NCBI GenBank assembly: GCA_030691775.1 | Contig: JAUYDN010000072.1 | Coordinates: 1 to 11,482, forward strand | Source: Dehalococcoidia bacterium | Lineage (GTDB): Bacteria; Chloroflexota; Dehalococcoidia; Dehalococcoidales; Fen-1064 | Length of the DNA stretch: 11,482 nt | Direction: 5' to 3' | Shown: piece by piece, positions 5,000 to 11,446 of the stretch | How positions within the stretch are numbered: position 1 is the stretch's first letter | How the letters are laid out: every line of letters starts with the position of its first letter | Notes under the pieces: model-generated | What the model saw: only the letters and a program-made list of their open reading frames with translations | The model's database searches: none | Told to the model about the DNA's origin: nothing | Translations under genes and position numbers: made by a program

Positions 5000-6052
5000 A
5001 TGGAGAGAAAACCGCGTATCGGAATCATGACCGGCGGTGGTGATTGCCCCGGGCTAAACGCCGCCATCCGCGCCTGTGCCAAGACCGCCATACAGGCCGG
5101 CTACGAGGTCATCGGTATTCACAATGGCTGGCAGGGTCTCCTGGAGCACGATGATGAAGTGCTGACCGGCCAGCGCACCTCCGGCATCATCGATAAAGGC
5201 GGCACGATACTCGGCACCTCCCGTGTCAGTCCCCTGCGCATCGAAAACGGCGTGCAGAGGGTGCTGGACCGGGTGGACGTGCTGGGTCTGCAAGCAGTGG
5301 TGGTGCTCGGCGGCGAAGGCACATTGAGCCTCGGCTACAAAATGTTCCAGAAAGGCGTGCCCGTCATCGGCATCCCGAAGACCATAGACAACGATATTAT
5401 GGAGACCGATTTTACCATCGGCTTTCAAACGGCGGTGCAGGTCGCTACGGACGCACTGGATAGACTCCGCAGTACTGCGGAAAGTCACGACCGCGTGATG
5501 TTGCTCGAGGTGATGGGACGCAATGCGGGCTGGATTGCCGTCTACGCCGGTCTGGCAAACGGTGCGGAAGAAATCCTTATCCCTGAAATTCCTCTCACTG
5601 AAGAACGGTTGGACGAAGTCTGCGAGCGGTTGAAGCGGCGACGGTCGCGGGGCATCCGGTTCAGCATCGTCGTGGTGGCGGAGGGTACGCAGTTGCTGGG
5701 CAAACCGATTTTGACGGAAGACCACGGCACCAGCGCCGATACCACGGCGCCCCGGTTGGGCGGGGTGGGACAGATGCTTGGCGAAATCATCGAGCATCGG
5801 ACAAAACTGGAGACGCGGGTTTCGACTCTCGGCTATATCCAGCGCGGCGGCACACCGGTCGCTTACGACCGCACCCTGGCAACCGCTTTCGGCGTCAAAG
5901 CGACCGAAATGGTGAAAGCGAAGAAATACGGTGAAATGACCGCCCTCAAAGGCATACGCATCGTCAACGTTCCGCTGGATAAGGTTGTCGACCGCGTCAA
6001 GACGGTGAACCGGGCGGTATATAACGTGGCAAAACGGTTCTTTGCCCGCTGA
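5000..6052 (+). CDS. pfkA: 6-phosphofructokinase, probably ATP-dependent, group III-like
   Basis: A 350-aa cytoplasmic enzyme phosphorylating fructose 6-phosphate to the 1,6-bisphosphate in glycolysis. The start is the ATG at 5000, preceded by GAGGGGG (4988-4993) at 6 nt; an upstream in-frame TTG at 4985 lacks this spacing. Motifs: TGGGDCPGLN (11-20), LGTSR (71-75), GGEGT (104-108), PKTIDND (126-132, catalytic Asp130), MGRNAGW (172-178) and GYIQRGGTPVAYDR (278-291). Gly107 fills the E. coli Gly104 position, which favours ATP over pyrophosphate (PPi enzymes have Asp there). Glu106 replaces Asp103 and Lys127 replaces Gly124, the pattern of group III/actinobacterial PFKs. Effector control of the E. 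coli type should therefore not be assumed. A sulfur-carrier-like gene follows after 9 nt. Confidence 0.95.
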   Translation: MERKPRIGIMTGGGDCPGLNAAIRACAKTAIQAGYEVIGIHNGWQGLLEHDDEVLTGQRTSGIIDKGGTILGTSRVSPLRIENGVQRVLDRVDVLGLQAVVVLGGEGTLSLGYKMFQKGVPVIGIPKTIDNDIMETDFTIGFQTAVQVATDALDRLRSTAESHDRVMLLEVMGRNAGWIAVYAGLANGAEEILIPEIPLTEERLDEVCERLKRRRSRGIRFSIVVVAEGTQLLGKPILTEDHGTSADTTAPRLGGVGQMLGEIIEHRTKLETRVSTLGYIQRGGTPVAYDRTLATAFGVKATEMVKAKKYGEMTALKGIRIVNVPLDKVVDRVKTVNRAVYNVAKRFFAR

Positions 6053-6061
6053 GGAAAACAG

Positions 6062-6334
6062 ATGACCGTAACTATTAACGTCGCCTCTTATTTACAGCCC
6101 CATGTAGATAACAAAGAATCCGTCAGCGTCCGCGGGAAGACAATACGGGAATGCCTGGATAACCTGGTGACTCGATACCCCGGTTTAAAAACGATGCTCT
6201 TCGATAAGGATGGCAAGCTCCAGGACTTTGTGAGCGTTTTTGCTGGTGGTCAGATTGCTTATGGGAACGAACTCGACCAGCCGGTCAAGGATGGAGATAC
6301 CTTGCACGTGCTTTACATTATCGGGGGCGGGTAG
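6062..6334 (+). CDS. MoaD/ThiS-family ubiquitin-like sulfur carrier protein
   Basis: A 90-aa beta-grasp protein ending in Ile-Ile-Gly-Gly-Gly. The C-terminal diglycine is the site that E1-like enzymes adenylate and convert to a thiocarboxylate in this family. Family-like features include the TIRECLDNLVTRYPGL helix (27-42), VFAGG near 59-63 and the PVKDGDTLHVLYIIGGG end (74-90). Which pathway it serves (molybdopterin, thiamine, tungsten cofactor, or cysteine/homocysteine sulfuration) cannot be read, because no E1, MoaE or ThiG gene is in the window. It starts 9 nt after the phosphofructokinase stop. Its Shine-Dalgarno GAGGAAA (6051-6057) overlaps that stop codon, so the two genes are very likely co-transcribed and translationally coupled. 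Confidence 0.85.
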   Translation: MTVTINVASYLQPHVDNKESVSVRGKTIRECLDNLVTRYPGLKTMLFDKDGKLQDFVSVFAGGQIAYGNELDQPVKDGDTLHVLYIIGGG

Positions 6335-6340
6335 CACCGT

Positions 6341-6357
6341 AGCTATCAGCAATCAGC
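6341..6357. repeat. AGCTATCAGC-type intergenic repeat
   Basis: AGCTATCAGCAATCAGC lies 6 nt after the sulfur-carrier stop codon. The identical 17-mer recurs at 6542-6558, and a longer variant is at 6902-6925. Confidence 0.65.
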
Positions 6358-6456
6358 GGTCTGCTATTCACGCGTGCGCGAGAACAAGTTAGGGGTGGGG
6401 AAAAGGGGATTTGGAGCTTGGTATTTGTTAGTTGGGATTTCCCTTCTTTGAAGGGC

Positions 6457-6532
6457 TGGTACGCCTGGAGGGATTCGAACCCACGACCCCCGGTTCCGAA
6501 GACCGATGCTCTATCCACTGAGCTACAGGCGC
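6457..6532 (-). tRNA. tRNA-Arg (anticodon UCG)
   Basis: A complete minus-strand cloverleaf. The acceptor stem GCGCCTG pairs with CAGGCGT (one G-U), with discriminator A and an encoded CCA (6457-6459). The D arm is GCTC/GAGC, the anticodon stem TCGGT/ACCGG with loop CTTCGGA gives anticodon UCG, and the T loop is TTCGAAT. It reads CGA and, by wobble, other CGN arginine codons. The T stem GTGGG/CCCTC carries a U-U mismatch at 50-64. A CCCTTC/GAAGGG hairpin (6441-6455) lies 1 nt beyond the CCA but has no U tract. A dedicated promoter lies at 6580-6608. Confidence 0.95.
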
Positions 6533-6541
6533 AGATTACGA

Positions 6542-6573
6542 AGCTATCAGCAATCAGCTCTCAGCATTCAGCT
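6542..6573. repeat. AGCTATCAGC-type repeat in the tRNA-Arg leader
   Basis: AGCTATCAGCAATCAGC (6542-6558) is followed by two further degenerate units, CTCTCAGCATTCAGCTT. It lies between the tRNA-Arg promoter and the mature 5' end, so it should be transcribed as part of the precursor. Confidence 0.6.
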
Positions 6574-6579
6574 TCCACA

Positions 6580-6608
6580 ATTATAGCGGGGAACCGGGTT
6601 TGAGGCAA
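6580..6608 (-). promoter_or_regulatory. Promoter for tRNA-Arg
   Basis: On the minus strand, TTGCCT (6603-6608) and an exact TATAAT (6580-6585) are spaced by 17 bp. The predicted start near 6573 is about 40 nt before the tRNA 5' end. The CCGC bases just before TATAAT are shared with the tRNA-His promoter. Confidence 0.65.
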
Positions 6609-6756
6609 TGGGGAGATTAGCTGATAGTTTAAGATAAAGACTCATGAATTATGAGAGAAGATTCATGATTAAGGGTGGTGGGGAGGTGTTATGCTACTTG
6701 AAATTTGTTACTTGTGGTTTGGTTATTAAGGGGTGGTGGGAAAAGGGGTGGGGCAA

Positions 6757-6833
6757 TGGGGTGGATGGTGGGATTCGAACCCACGGTCTTCAGGGCCACA
6801 ACCTGACGCCTTAACCTCTCGGCTACACCCACC
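6757..6833 (-). tRNA. tRNA-His (anticodon GUG)
   Basis: A complete minus-strand cloverleaf. The acceptor GTGGGTG pairs with CATCCAC. The discriminator is C73, preceded by a genomically encoded extra G at -1 (6833); the G-1:C73 pair is the identity element of bacterial tRNA-His. The anticodon stem TCAGG/CCTGA holds loop TTGTGGC, anticodon GUG. The T arm GTGGG-TTCGAAT-CCCAC is perfect, and CCA is encoded (6757-6759). It has its own promoter at 6870-6899. Confidence 0.96.
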
Positions 6834-6869
6834 GTAAAACGCAGTGCCGTCTCTCAAGCACGCAAGTCC

Positions 6870-6899
6870 ATTATAGCGGAAGAATCAGTCTGCTTTCAA
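6870..6899 (-). promoter_or_regulatory. Promoter for tRNA-His
   Basis: On the minus strand, TTGAAA (6894-6899) and an exact TATAAT (6870-6875) are spaced by 18 bp. The predicted start near 6863 gives a leader of about 30 nt before the G-1 of the tRNA. Confidence 0.7.
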
Positions 6900-6901
6900 C
6901 G

Positions 6902-6925
6902 AGCTATCAGCTATCAGCAGTCAGC
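6902..6925. repeat. AGCTATCAGC-type repeat upstream of tRNA-His
   Basis: AGCTATCAG occurs here in tandem with CTATCAGC and CAGTCAGC variants, just upstream of the tRNA-His promoter. The rest of 6926-7095 holds TTGTTACTTG-type simple repeats and a small palindrome at 7055-7072; no gene is seen. Confidence 0.6.
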
Positions 6926-7054
6926 TTTCAGTTTTATCAATTGATAGTTCGAACTTGTTTGTTACTTGTTACTTGATTTTTGGAAACTAGCGGTGCGGGG
7001 GTTGCGGAAAGGTATGTCGGCTTGTTAAGATTGACGGTAAACAAATTACCCTGT

Positions 7055-7072
7055 CGGTTTGAGAATAAACCG
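7055..7072. promoter_or_regulatory. Small palindrome before the first CoA-transferase gene
   Basis: CGGTTT (7055-7060) and AAACCG (7067-7072) are inverted around a 6-nt centre, 24 nt upstream of the ATG and 11 nt upstream of the Shine-Dalgarno. It could be a regulator half-site pair or a short RNA hairpin. No convincing promoter was found for this gene. Confidence 0.3.
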
Positions 7073-7095
7073 GGTTGCCGTCCAGAAAGGACACC

Positions 7096-8292
7096 ATGGA
7101 AAAGGTACTCTCCGGCGTTAAGGTGCTCGACCTGACACACTACATTGCGGGTCCATATTGCACCAAGATGCTCGCCGATTACGGCGCCGAAGTCATCAAG
7201 ATAGAAAAGCCGGGTGAAGGTGACGGCGGACGCAAACTACCGCCGTTCTTCGAGGACGACCCGCACCCGGAGAAGAGCGGCTTTTTTCTTTATCTCAATA
7301 CCAATAAAAAGGGCATCACCCTCAACCTCAAATCGGAGGCTGGCAAGAAAATCTTTAAAGACCTGCTCCTGCAGAGCGATATCCTGGTGGAGAACTTCAG
7401 CCCGCGGGTGATGCCGTCACTGGGGCTGGACTACGGCACGTTGGAGAAAATCAACCCGCACCTGGTCATGGCCTCCATCTCCAACTTCGGGCAGACGGGA
7501 CCGTACCGTGATTTCAAAGCCACCGAAATCGTCGAGGATGCCCTGGGTGGCTGGTCGACCATCATCGGGCACGCCGACCGTGAGCCATTGAAACCCGGCG
7601 GTAGCCAGGCGCAGTTCGTCGCCGGGTTATTCGGCGCCATCGGTAGTATTACGGGTTATTACGGCGCGTTAGCGTGCGGTGCCGGCCAGCACATCGACCT
7701 CTCGATAATGGACGCCGTCCTCTACATCCAGATGTTTCCCACTTCCAGCTATTCGTACGATAAAGTAATCCGCAAGCGTTTCGGCAACCGCACGGCACCC
7801 TTTCCCAGCGGCATTTTGCCCTGCCGCGATGGGTATATCGGCGCGATTACGGTCACGGCGCAGAAATGGCCAGTTCTCTGTGAATGGATGGGGATGCCGG
7901 AGCTGTGTGAAGACCCGCGTTTCAAGACGCCGGCCGACAGAGCATTGAACATCGATGAACTGGACGCAACCATGATTTCCTGGCTCATCGAGCACGACCA
8001 GGAAGAGCTTTTCCGGGAAGGGCAGAGAAGGCGCTTGCCTTTTGGCATTCCTGCCAGTGCCAAACAACTGCTCGAATCGCCGCACCTGAACACCCGCGGT
8101 TATTTTGTAGAAGTAGACCATCCGCTCACTGGCAAGGTACGCTATCCCGGTGCCCAGGTAAGGTTCGGTGGCATGCCGTACGAGCTGAAGCGCGCGCCTC
8201 TTCTGGGAGAGCACAACGAGGAAATCTTCTGCCAGAAACTCGGTTTCAATAAAGCCGACCTAGTCAGGATGAGAGAACAGGGGATTATTTAG
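7096..8292 (+). CDS. Family III (CaiB/BaiF-type) CoA-transferase lacking the catalytic Asp
   Basis: A 398-aa cytoplasmic protein of the family III CoA-transferases, which move CoA between carboxylic acids. The start is the ATG at 7096 with AAGGA (7087-7091) before it; an in-frame TTG at 7075 has no such site. Family landmarks: GVKVLDLTHYIAGP (7-20), LADYGAEVIKIEKP (26-39), NKKGITLNL (70-78), LVENFSPRVMPSLGLDY (97-113), GQTGPYRD (132-139), GAGQHIDLSIMDAVL (195-209) and the C-terminal LGEHNEEI (370-377). The nucleophilic Asp (CaiB Asp169) aligns to Gln173 in GGSQAQFVAGL, so a covalent aspartyl-CoA step looks impossible for this chain alone. It is the first of three tandem paralogues and may be a non-catalytic partner or have altered chemistry. 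The substrate is unknown. Confidence 0.92.
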   Translation: MEKVLSGVKVLDLTHYIAGPYCTKMLADYGAEVIKIEKPGEGDGGRKLPPFFEDDPHPEKSGFFLYLNTNKKGITLNLKSEAGKKIFKDLLLQSDILVENFSPRVMPSLGLDYGTLEKINPHLVMASISNFGQTGPYRDFKATEIVEDALGGWSTIIGHADREPLKPGGSQAQFVAGLFGAIGSITGYYGALACGAGQHIDLSIMDAVLYIQMFPTSSYSYDKVIRKRFGNRTAPFPSGILPCRDGYIGAITVTAQKWPVLCEWMGMPELCEDPRFKTPADRALNIDELDATMISWLIEHDQEELFREGQRRRLPFGIPASAKQLLESPHLNTRGYFVEVDHPLTGKVRYPGAQVRFGGMPYELKRAPLLGEHNEEIFCQKLGFNKADLVRMREQGII

Positions 8293-8293
8293 A

Positions 8294-8319
8294 GTTTACA
8301 GTTGGCAGTAAACAGTTTT
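8294..8319 (+). terminator. Weak hairpin after the first CoA-transferase gene
   Basis: GTTTAC (8294-8299) and GTAAAC (8308-8313) form a 6-bp stem with an 8-nt loop, followed after AG by five T. The stem is AT-rich and weak, and the sequence also resembles a common intergenic repeat, so termination is uncertain. The rest of this 156-nt gap holds an AGCTAATAGCTGATA repeat (8413-8436) and no gene. Confidence 0.3.
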
Positions 8320-8448
8320 TAGTTACTAACAAACGTAGTACCGAGTTGCATAAGTTCGCGTAGTCTTCATCTTCCCTCTCCTGAGTGAGTAGTCGCGAAT
8401 GTAGCAACAGCAAAAGCTGAAAGCTAATAGCTGATACTGGAGGAGTTA

Positions 8449-9729
8449 ATGGCTGACCTGCCCTTGAAAGGAATACGCGTCATCGACCTCTCGATGTGGT
8501 TCGCGGGACCGATGTGTACCCGCCTGCTCGCGGATATGGGCGCCGAGGTAATCAAGGTTGAATCGCTGAAGCACATCGACCCGTGGCGGGGTCCGGTGGT
8601 ACGGGAAAGAGCCAGCGTACAGTTCCCATTCCGCCCTGTCACCGATAAGCCTTATGATTGCAGTCCCGGCTTCAATCTGGAGAACCGCAATAAGTACGGT
8701 ATCACCCTCGATTTGCAACAACCTAAAGCAAAGGAGATACTCAAGAAACTCGTGAAAATCAGCGATGTTCTCGTGGAGAACTATAGCCCGCGCGTCATGC
8801 CCAAGCTGGGACTTGACTACTCCGTGCTCAGAGGGGTAAACCCGAAGCTCATTATGATTTCTCTGCCGGCACTGGGAGGCACGGGTCCGGATAGGGACTA
8901 CCTGGCTTTCGGGCAGACAATCGATTGCATGAGCGGCATGGCTTACCTGACGGGTTACAGCGGGGAGGAGCCAATGCTGGAGAGCGGTCTTTCCTACGGC
9001 GACCCCTTATCCGGAATGAACGCGGCTTTCGGTGTCGTCTCCGCGCTCCTGTACCAGCGGCGCACTGGCAAAGGACTGCATATCGACCTCTCGCAGGTAG
9101 AAGGACTGGTCGCATTCAATGCGGATGCCGTCCTCGATTACACTATGAATGGCAGGGTGCGGGAACGCATCGGCAACCGTGACCGCACGATGGCGCCCCA
9201 CGGCACCTACCGCTGTAAAGGTGAAGACCGGTGGGTCTCTATTGCCATCGGGTCGGATGAAGAATGGCGGAATTTCTGCACAGCAATCGGTGAACCGGAC
9301 TGGGCAAAGGATGCGAGGTTTGCCGATTATCCTGGTAGATACAACCACCAGGATGAGCTGGACAAATTGATTACAACCTGGACGCTTCAGCATAACCACT
9401 ATACAACAATGCATAGCCTGCAAGCGGCGGGAGTGGCGGCAGGGGCGGTGCTCGATGCGAGGGAGCTTATCGAGGAGCCGCACCTTAACGCCCGTGGCAT
9501 CTGGGAGCGGATACCGCACCCGGTTGCAGGGACACATGCTGAAATCGGACCGTTCGCCCTGTTCTCGAAGACCCCTCTCCATATCCTCAAGCCCGCGCCT
9601 TGCCTGGGTGAGCATAATGAGTTTGTTTTCGGGCAGTTGCTCGGTATGTCCCGGGAGGAGATTGCCGAGCTTGAGAAAGAGGGTATCACCGGCACCAAAC
9701 CCTCCGAAGTACAGCAGGGGAGCATGTAA
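8449..9729 (+). CDS. Family III (CaiB/BaiF-type) CoA-transferase with catalytic Asp
   Basis: A 426-aa family III CoA-transferase, cytoplasmic. Landmarks: GIRVIDLSMWFAGP (8-21), LADMGAEVIKVES (27-39), NKYGITLDLQ (81-90), LVENYSPRVMPKLGLDY (108-124), GGTGPDRDY (143-151), GKGLHIDLSQVEGL (207-220) and LGEHNEFVF (386-394). The catalytic Asp is Asp185 in YGDPLSGMNAAFG, so this chain should form the aspartyl-CoA intermediate. GGAGGAG (8439-8445) lies close upstream of the ATG. It resembles the first paralogue most (shared SPRVMPxLGLDY block) but has an insertion at about residues 40-72. The tandem arrangement suggests one metabolic function with the neighbours. Neither donor nor acceptor acid can be named from the sequence. 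Confidence 0.94.
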   Translation: MADLPLKGIRVIDLSMWFAGPMCTRLLADMGAEVIKVESLKHIDPWRGPVVRERASVQFPFRPVTDKPYDCSPGFNLENRNKYGITLDLQQPKAKEILKKLVKISDVLVENYSPRVMPKLGLDYSVLRGVNPKLIMISLPALGGTGPDRDYLAFGQTIDCMSGMAYLTGYSGEEPMLESGLSYGDPLSGMNAAFGVVSALLYQRRTGKGLHIDLSQVEGLVAFNADAVLDYTMNGRVRERIGNRDRTMAPHGTYRCKGEDRWVSIAIGSDEEWRNFCTAIGEPDWAKDARFADYPGRYNHQDELDKLITTWTLQHNHYTTMHSLQAAGVAAGAVLDARELIEEPHLNARGIWERIPHPVAGTHAEIGPFALFSKTPLHILKPAPCLGEHNEFVFGQLLGMSREEIAELEKEGITGTKPSEVQQGSM

Positions 9730-9746
9730 GATAAAACCACAAATTC

Positions 9747-9805
9747 CAAGATACAATTACCAAACAAATTCCAATGACAAATGTAAATTCTCAATTTGTA
9801 TCTTG
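9747..9805. repeat. 10-bp inverted repeat between CoA-transferases 2 and 3
   Basis: CAAGATACAA (9747-9756) and TTGTATCTTG (9796-9805) are perfect inverted arms with a 39-nt AT-rich spacer containing CAAATTCCAATGACAAATG-type simple repeats. This is the usual signature of a dispersed intergenic element; a regulatory role is only possible. No promoter or clear terminator is seen. Confidence 0.45.
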
Positions 9806-9845
9806 TTTCCTGGTTATCGGTTATTAGCTTATGGGGGGTAATGCA

Positions 9846-11126
9846 GTGGCTATGGCTTTAGAGGGTATCAAGGTCATCGATGTCTCTCAGGTGGCGGCCG
9901 TGCCTATGGCGGCAAGGCATCTCGCCGATTTCGGGGCGGATGTCGTCCATATCGAAAACCCTGCCTCAGGAGATTCGTGGCGGTATTTCCAGGCAGGACA
10001 GGGTCCCGGTAACAACGGCGTGCCTTCAGACTTTAACTACAACTGGGAGAACTTCAATCGCAATAAACGCAGTGCGACCCTCGACCTCAGCAAGCAGGAA
10101 GGGCAGAGTGTCATCCGCAAGATGGCGGCGCAGGCAGATGTCTTTTTGACTAACCTGAGACCTTTCGAGCGGGAGCGCTTTAACCTCACTTATGAGACGC
10201 TGAAAGGAATCAACCCGCGGATTATTTATGCATCTATCACCGGTTTTGGCAAGAAAGGTCCTGATAAAGATGCGCCTGCCTATGATATCACTGCTTACTG
10301 GACGCGGTCGGGTTTCAGCAATATCCTCACCATCCCTGGCCTGTCCCCACCCGGTTTCCGCGCGGCGATGGGTGATAATGTTGCGGCACTGGCTCTGGCG
10401 TACGGCATCATGATGGCGCTCTACGTGCGGGAGAAGACCGGCGTGGGGCAGGAAATCGATACCGCTTTGATGCAAATCGGGCTTTACCAGATTTCTTTCG
10501 ATATCGCCGGGGCGCTCGTGACCGGACTCGACTACAAGGACTGGCGACCCGAACCGCCGCCGGAGCTCGTGGCAAAAGCACAGCAGGCAACCGCGCCGAT
10601 AGTGACTTTCCACCGGAGCCAGGTAATGAATCCGCTTGCCACCGTCTATGTCACTAAAGACGACATGAGGATTCTGCTGATGATGCTCCAGCCCGACCGC
10701 TACTGGGCGCGGGTCTGCCAGGCAATCGGCAAGCCGGAAATTGGTGATGACCCCCGGTTCAATAACTTCGAAGACAGGGCGAAAAACCGTGAGCTGGTGT
10801 TCGAGATACTGGACAGGGCTTTCGCTACAAAAACGCTGGCGGAGTGGAAATCTATCCTGAAAGACATTCCCTACGCTCCCCAGCGGACTATAAAAGAAGC
10901 CATCGATGACCCGCAATCGGAGGCGAATAATTTCTTCGTCGGCTATGAGCATCCCGCTTACGGAAACATCCGTATGGTGGCGAACCCTGTCAATATGAGC
11001 GAGACGCCCTTTACCGTGCGGATGCCTGCTCCGGAGCTCGGTCAGCACACGGAAGAGGTCTTGCTGGAATACGGTTATACCTGGGAAGATATCGCTGGCT
11101 TGAAAGAGAAAGGCGTGATAGGGTAA
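9846..11126 (+). CDS. Family III (CaiB/BaiF-type) CoA-transferase, divergent paralogue
   Basis: A 426-aa protein if started at the GTG at 9846, chosen because GGGGGG (9833-9838) lies 7 nt before it. An ATG at 9852 (GGGGGG at 13 nt) and an ATG at 9831 (no ribosome site) are alternatives. Family landmarks follow: LEGIKVIDVSQ, LADFGADVVHIENP, NRNKRSATLDL, INPRIIYASITGFGKKGP, GVGQEIDTALMQ and the C-terminal LGQHTEEVL. The catalytic Asp is Asp177 (GTG numbering) in AAMGDNVAALALAYG. It departs from the other two copies: VAAVPM replaces the usual IAGP-type segment, LRPFERERFNL replaces SPRVMPxLGLDY, and a Pro-rich insert (RPEPPPELVAKAQQ) follows the IDTALMQ region. It may use a different acid or be the second active type of subunit. 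Confidence 0.92.
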   Translation: MAMALEGIKVIDVSQVAAVPMAARHLADFGADVVHIENPASGDSWRYFQAGQGPGNNGVPSDFNYNWENFNRNKRSATLDLSKQEGQSVIRKMAAQADVFLTNLRPFERERFNLTYETLKGINPRIIYASITGFGKKGPDKDAPAYDITAYWTRSGFSNILTIPGLSPPGFRAAMGDNVAALALAYGIMMALYVREKTGVGQEIDTALMQIGLYQISFDIAGALVTGLDYKDWRPEPPPELVAKAQQATAPIVTFHRSQVMNPLATVYVTKDDMRILLMMLQPDRYWARVCQAIGKPEIGDDPRFNNFEDRAKNRELVFEILDRAFATKTLAEWKSILKDIPYAPQRTIKEAIDDPQSEANNFFVGYEHPAYGNIRMVANPVNMSETPFTVRMPAPELGQHTEEVLLEYGYTWEDIAGLKEKGVIG

Positions 11127-11300
11127 AGTCAAAGTTCAAAACTCAAAAGTTAAAGCCACAGCTAATAAGTCAAAACTTTTCCCTTTATCCAGATGGAGGT
11201 ATCATTGCTAACCCGGTCTTTGGAAAAAAGAGAGTGATAGCTGATTGTTTTGACTAATACGAACGCATTGAAAAATCATACATCAGACCTGAAAAGCCCT

Positions 11301-11413
11301 GTCGTTGCGAGACCATCCCGATATCATCAGGATGAATCGGGAGGCGAAGCAATCTCTGCCTCAGAAAGGGAGCGCCATCAACGATAGATTGCCGCGTCGC
11401 TTCGCTTCTCGCA
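11301..11413. repeat. Inverted pair of TTGCGAG...GCAATCT repeats
   Basis: Copy 1 (11301-11356) reads GTCGTTGCGAG through GGCGAAGCAATCTC. Its core hairpin CCCGAT-a-TCAT / ATGA-ATCGGG (11317-11341) has loop CAGG. Copy 2 (11386-11413) is inverted, reading AGATTGCC through TTCTCGCA. Both match the widespread ATTGCGAG-GAGCGAAGC-GCAATCT type of genomic repeat. With the AT-rich stretch at 11127-11300, which carries a TGATAGCTGATTG unit (11235-11247), it fills the space before the last gene start. Confidence 0.65.
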
Positions 11414-11446
11414 TATATGAAAGCGCTGTATCTGTCAAGGTGGTAA

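Noticed and set aside
5311..5397. Pyrophosphate-dependent phosphofructokinase
   Set aside because: Lys127 is shared with PPi enzymes, but Gly107 occupies the position where they have Asp, so ATP dependence is the better reading.
6441..6455. Intrinsic terminator after tRNA-Arg
   Set aside because: The CCCTTC/GAAGGG hairpin is perfect but is followed on the minus strand by AAAT and not by a T tract.
6341..6925. CRISPR array from the repeated AGCTATCAGC units
   Set aside because: Units are short, irregularly spaced, of variable tandem number and scattered over several gaps, with no uniform spacers and no cas genes.
10026..11132. A long minus-strand open frame (368 codons) opposite the third CoA-transferase
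   Set aside because: It mirrors the codons of a clearly recognisable family III CoA-transferase and its translation shows no domain; antisense frames of this kind also lie opposite the HcyBio (2542-3276), pfk (5054-5797) and second CoA-transferase (9007-9756) genes.
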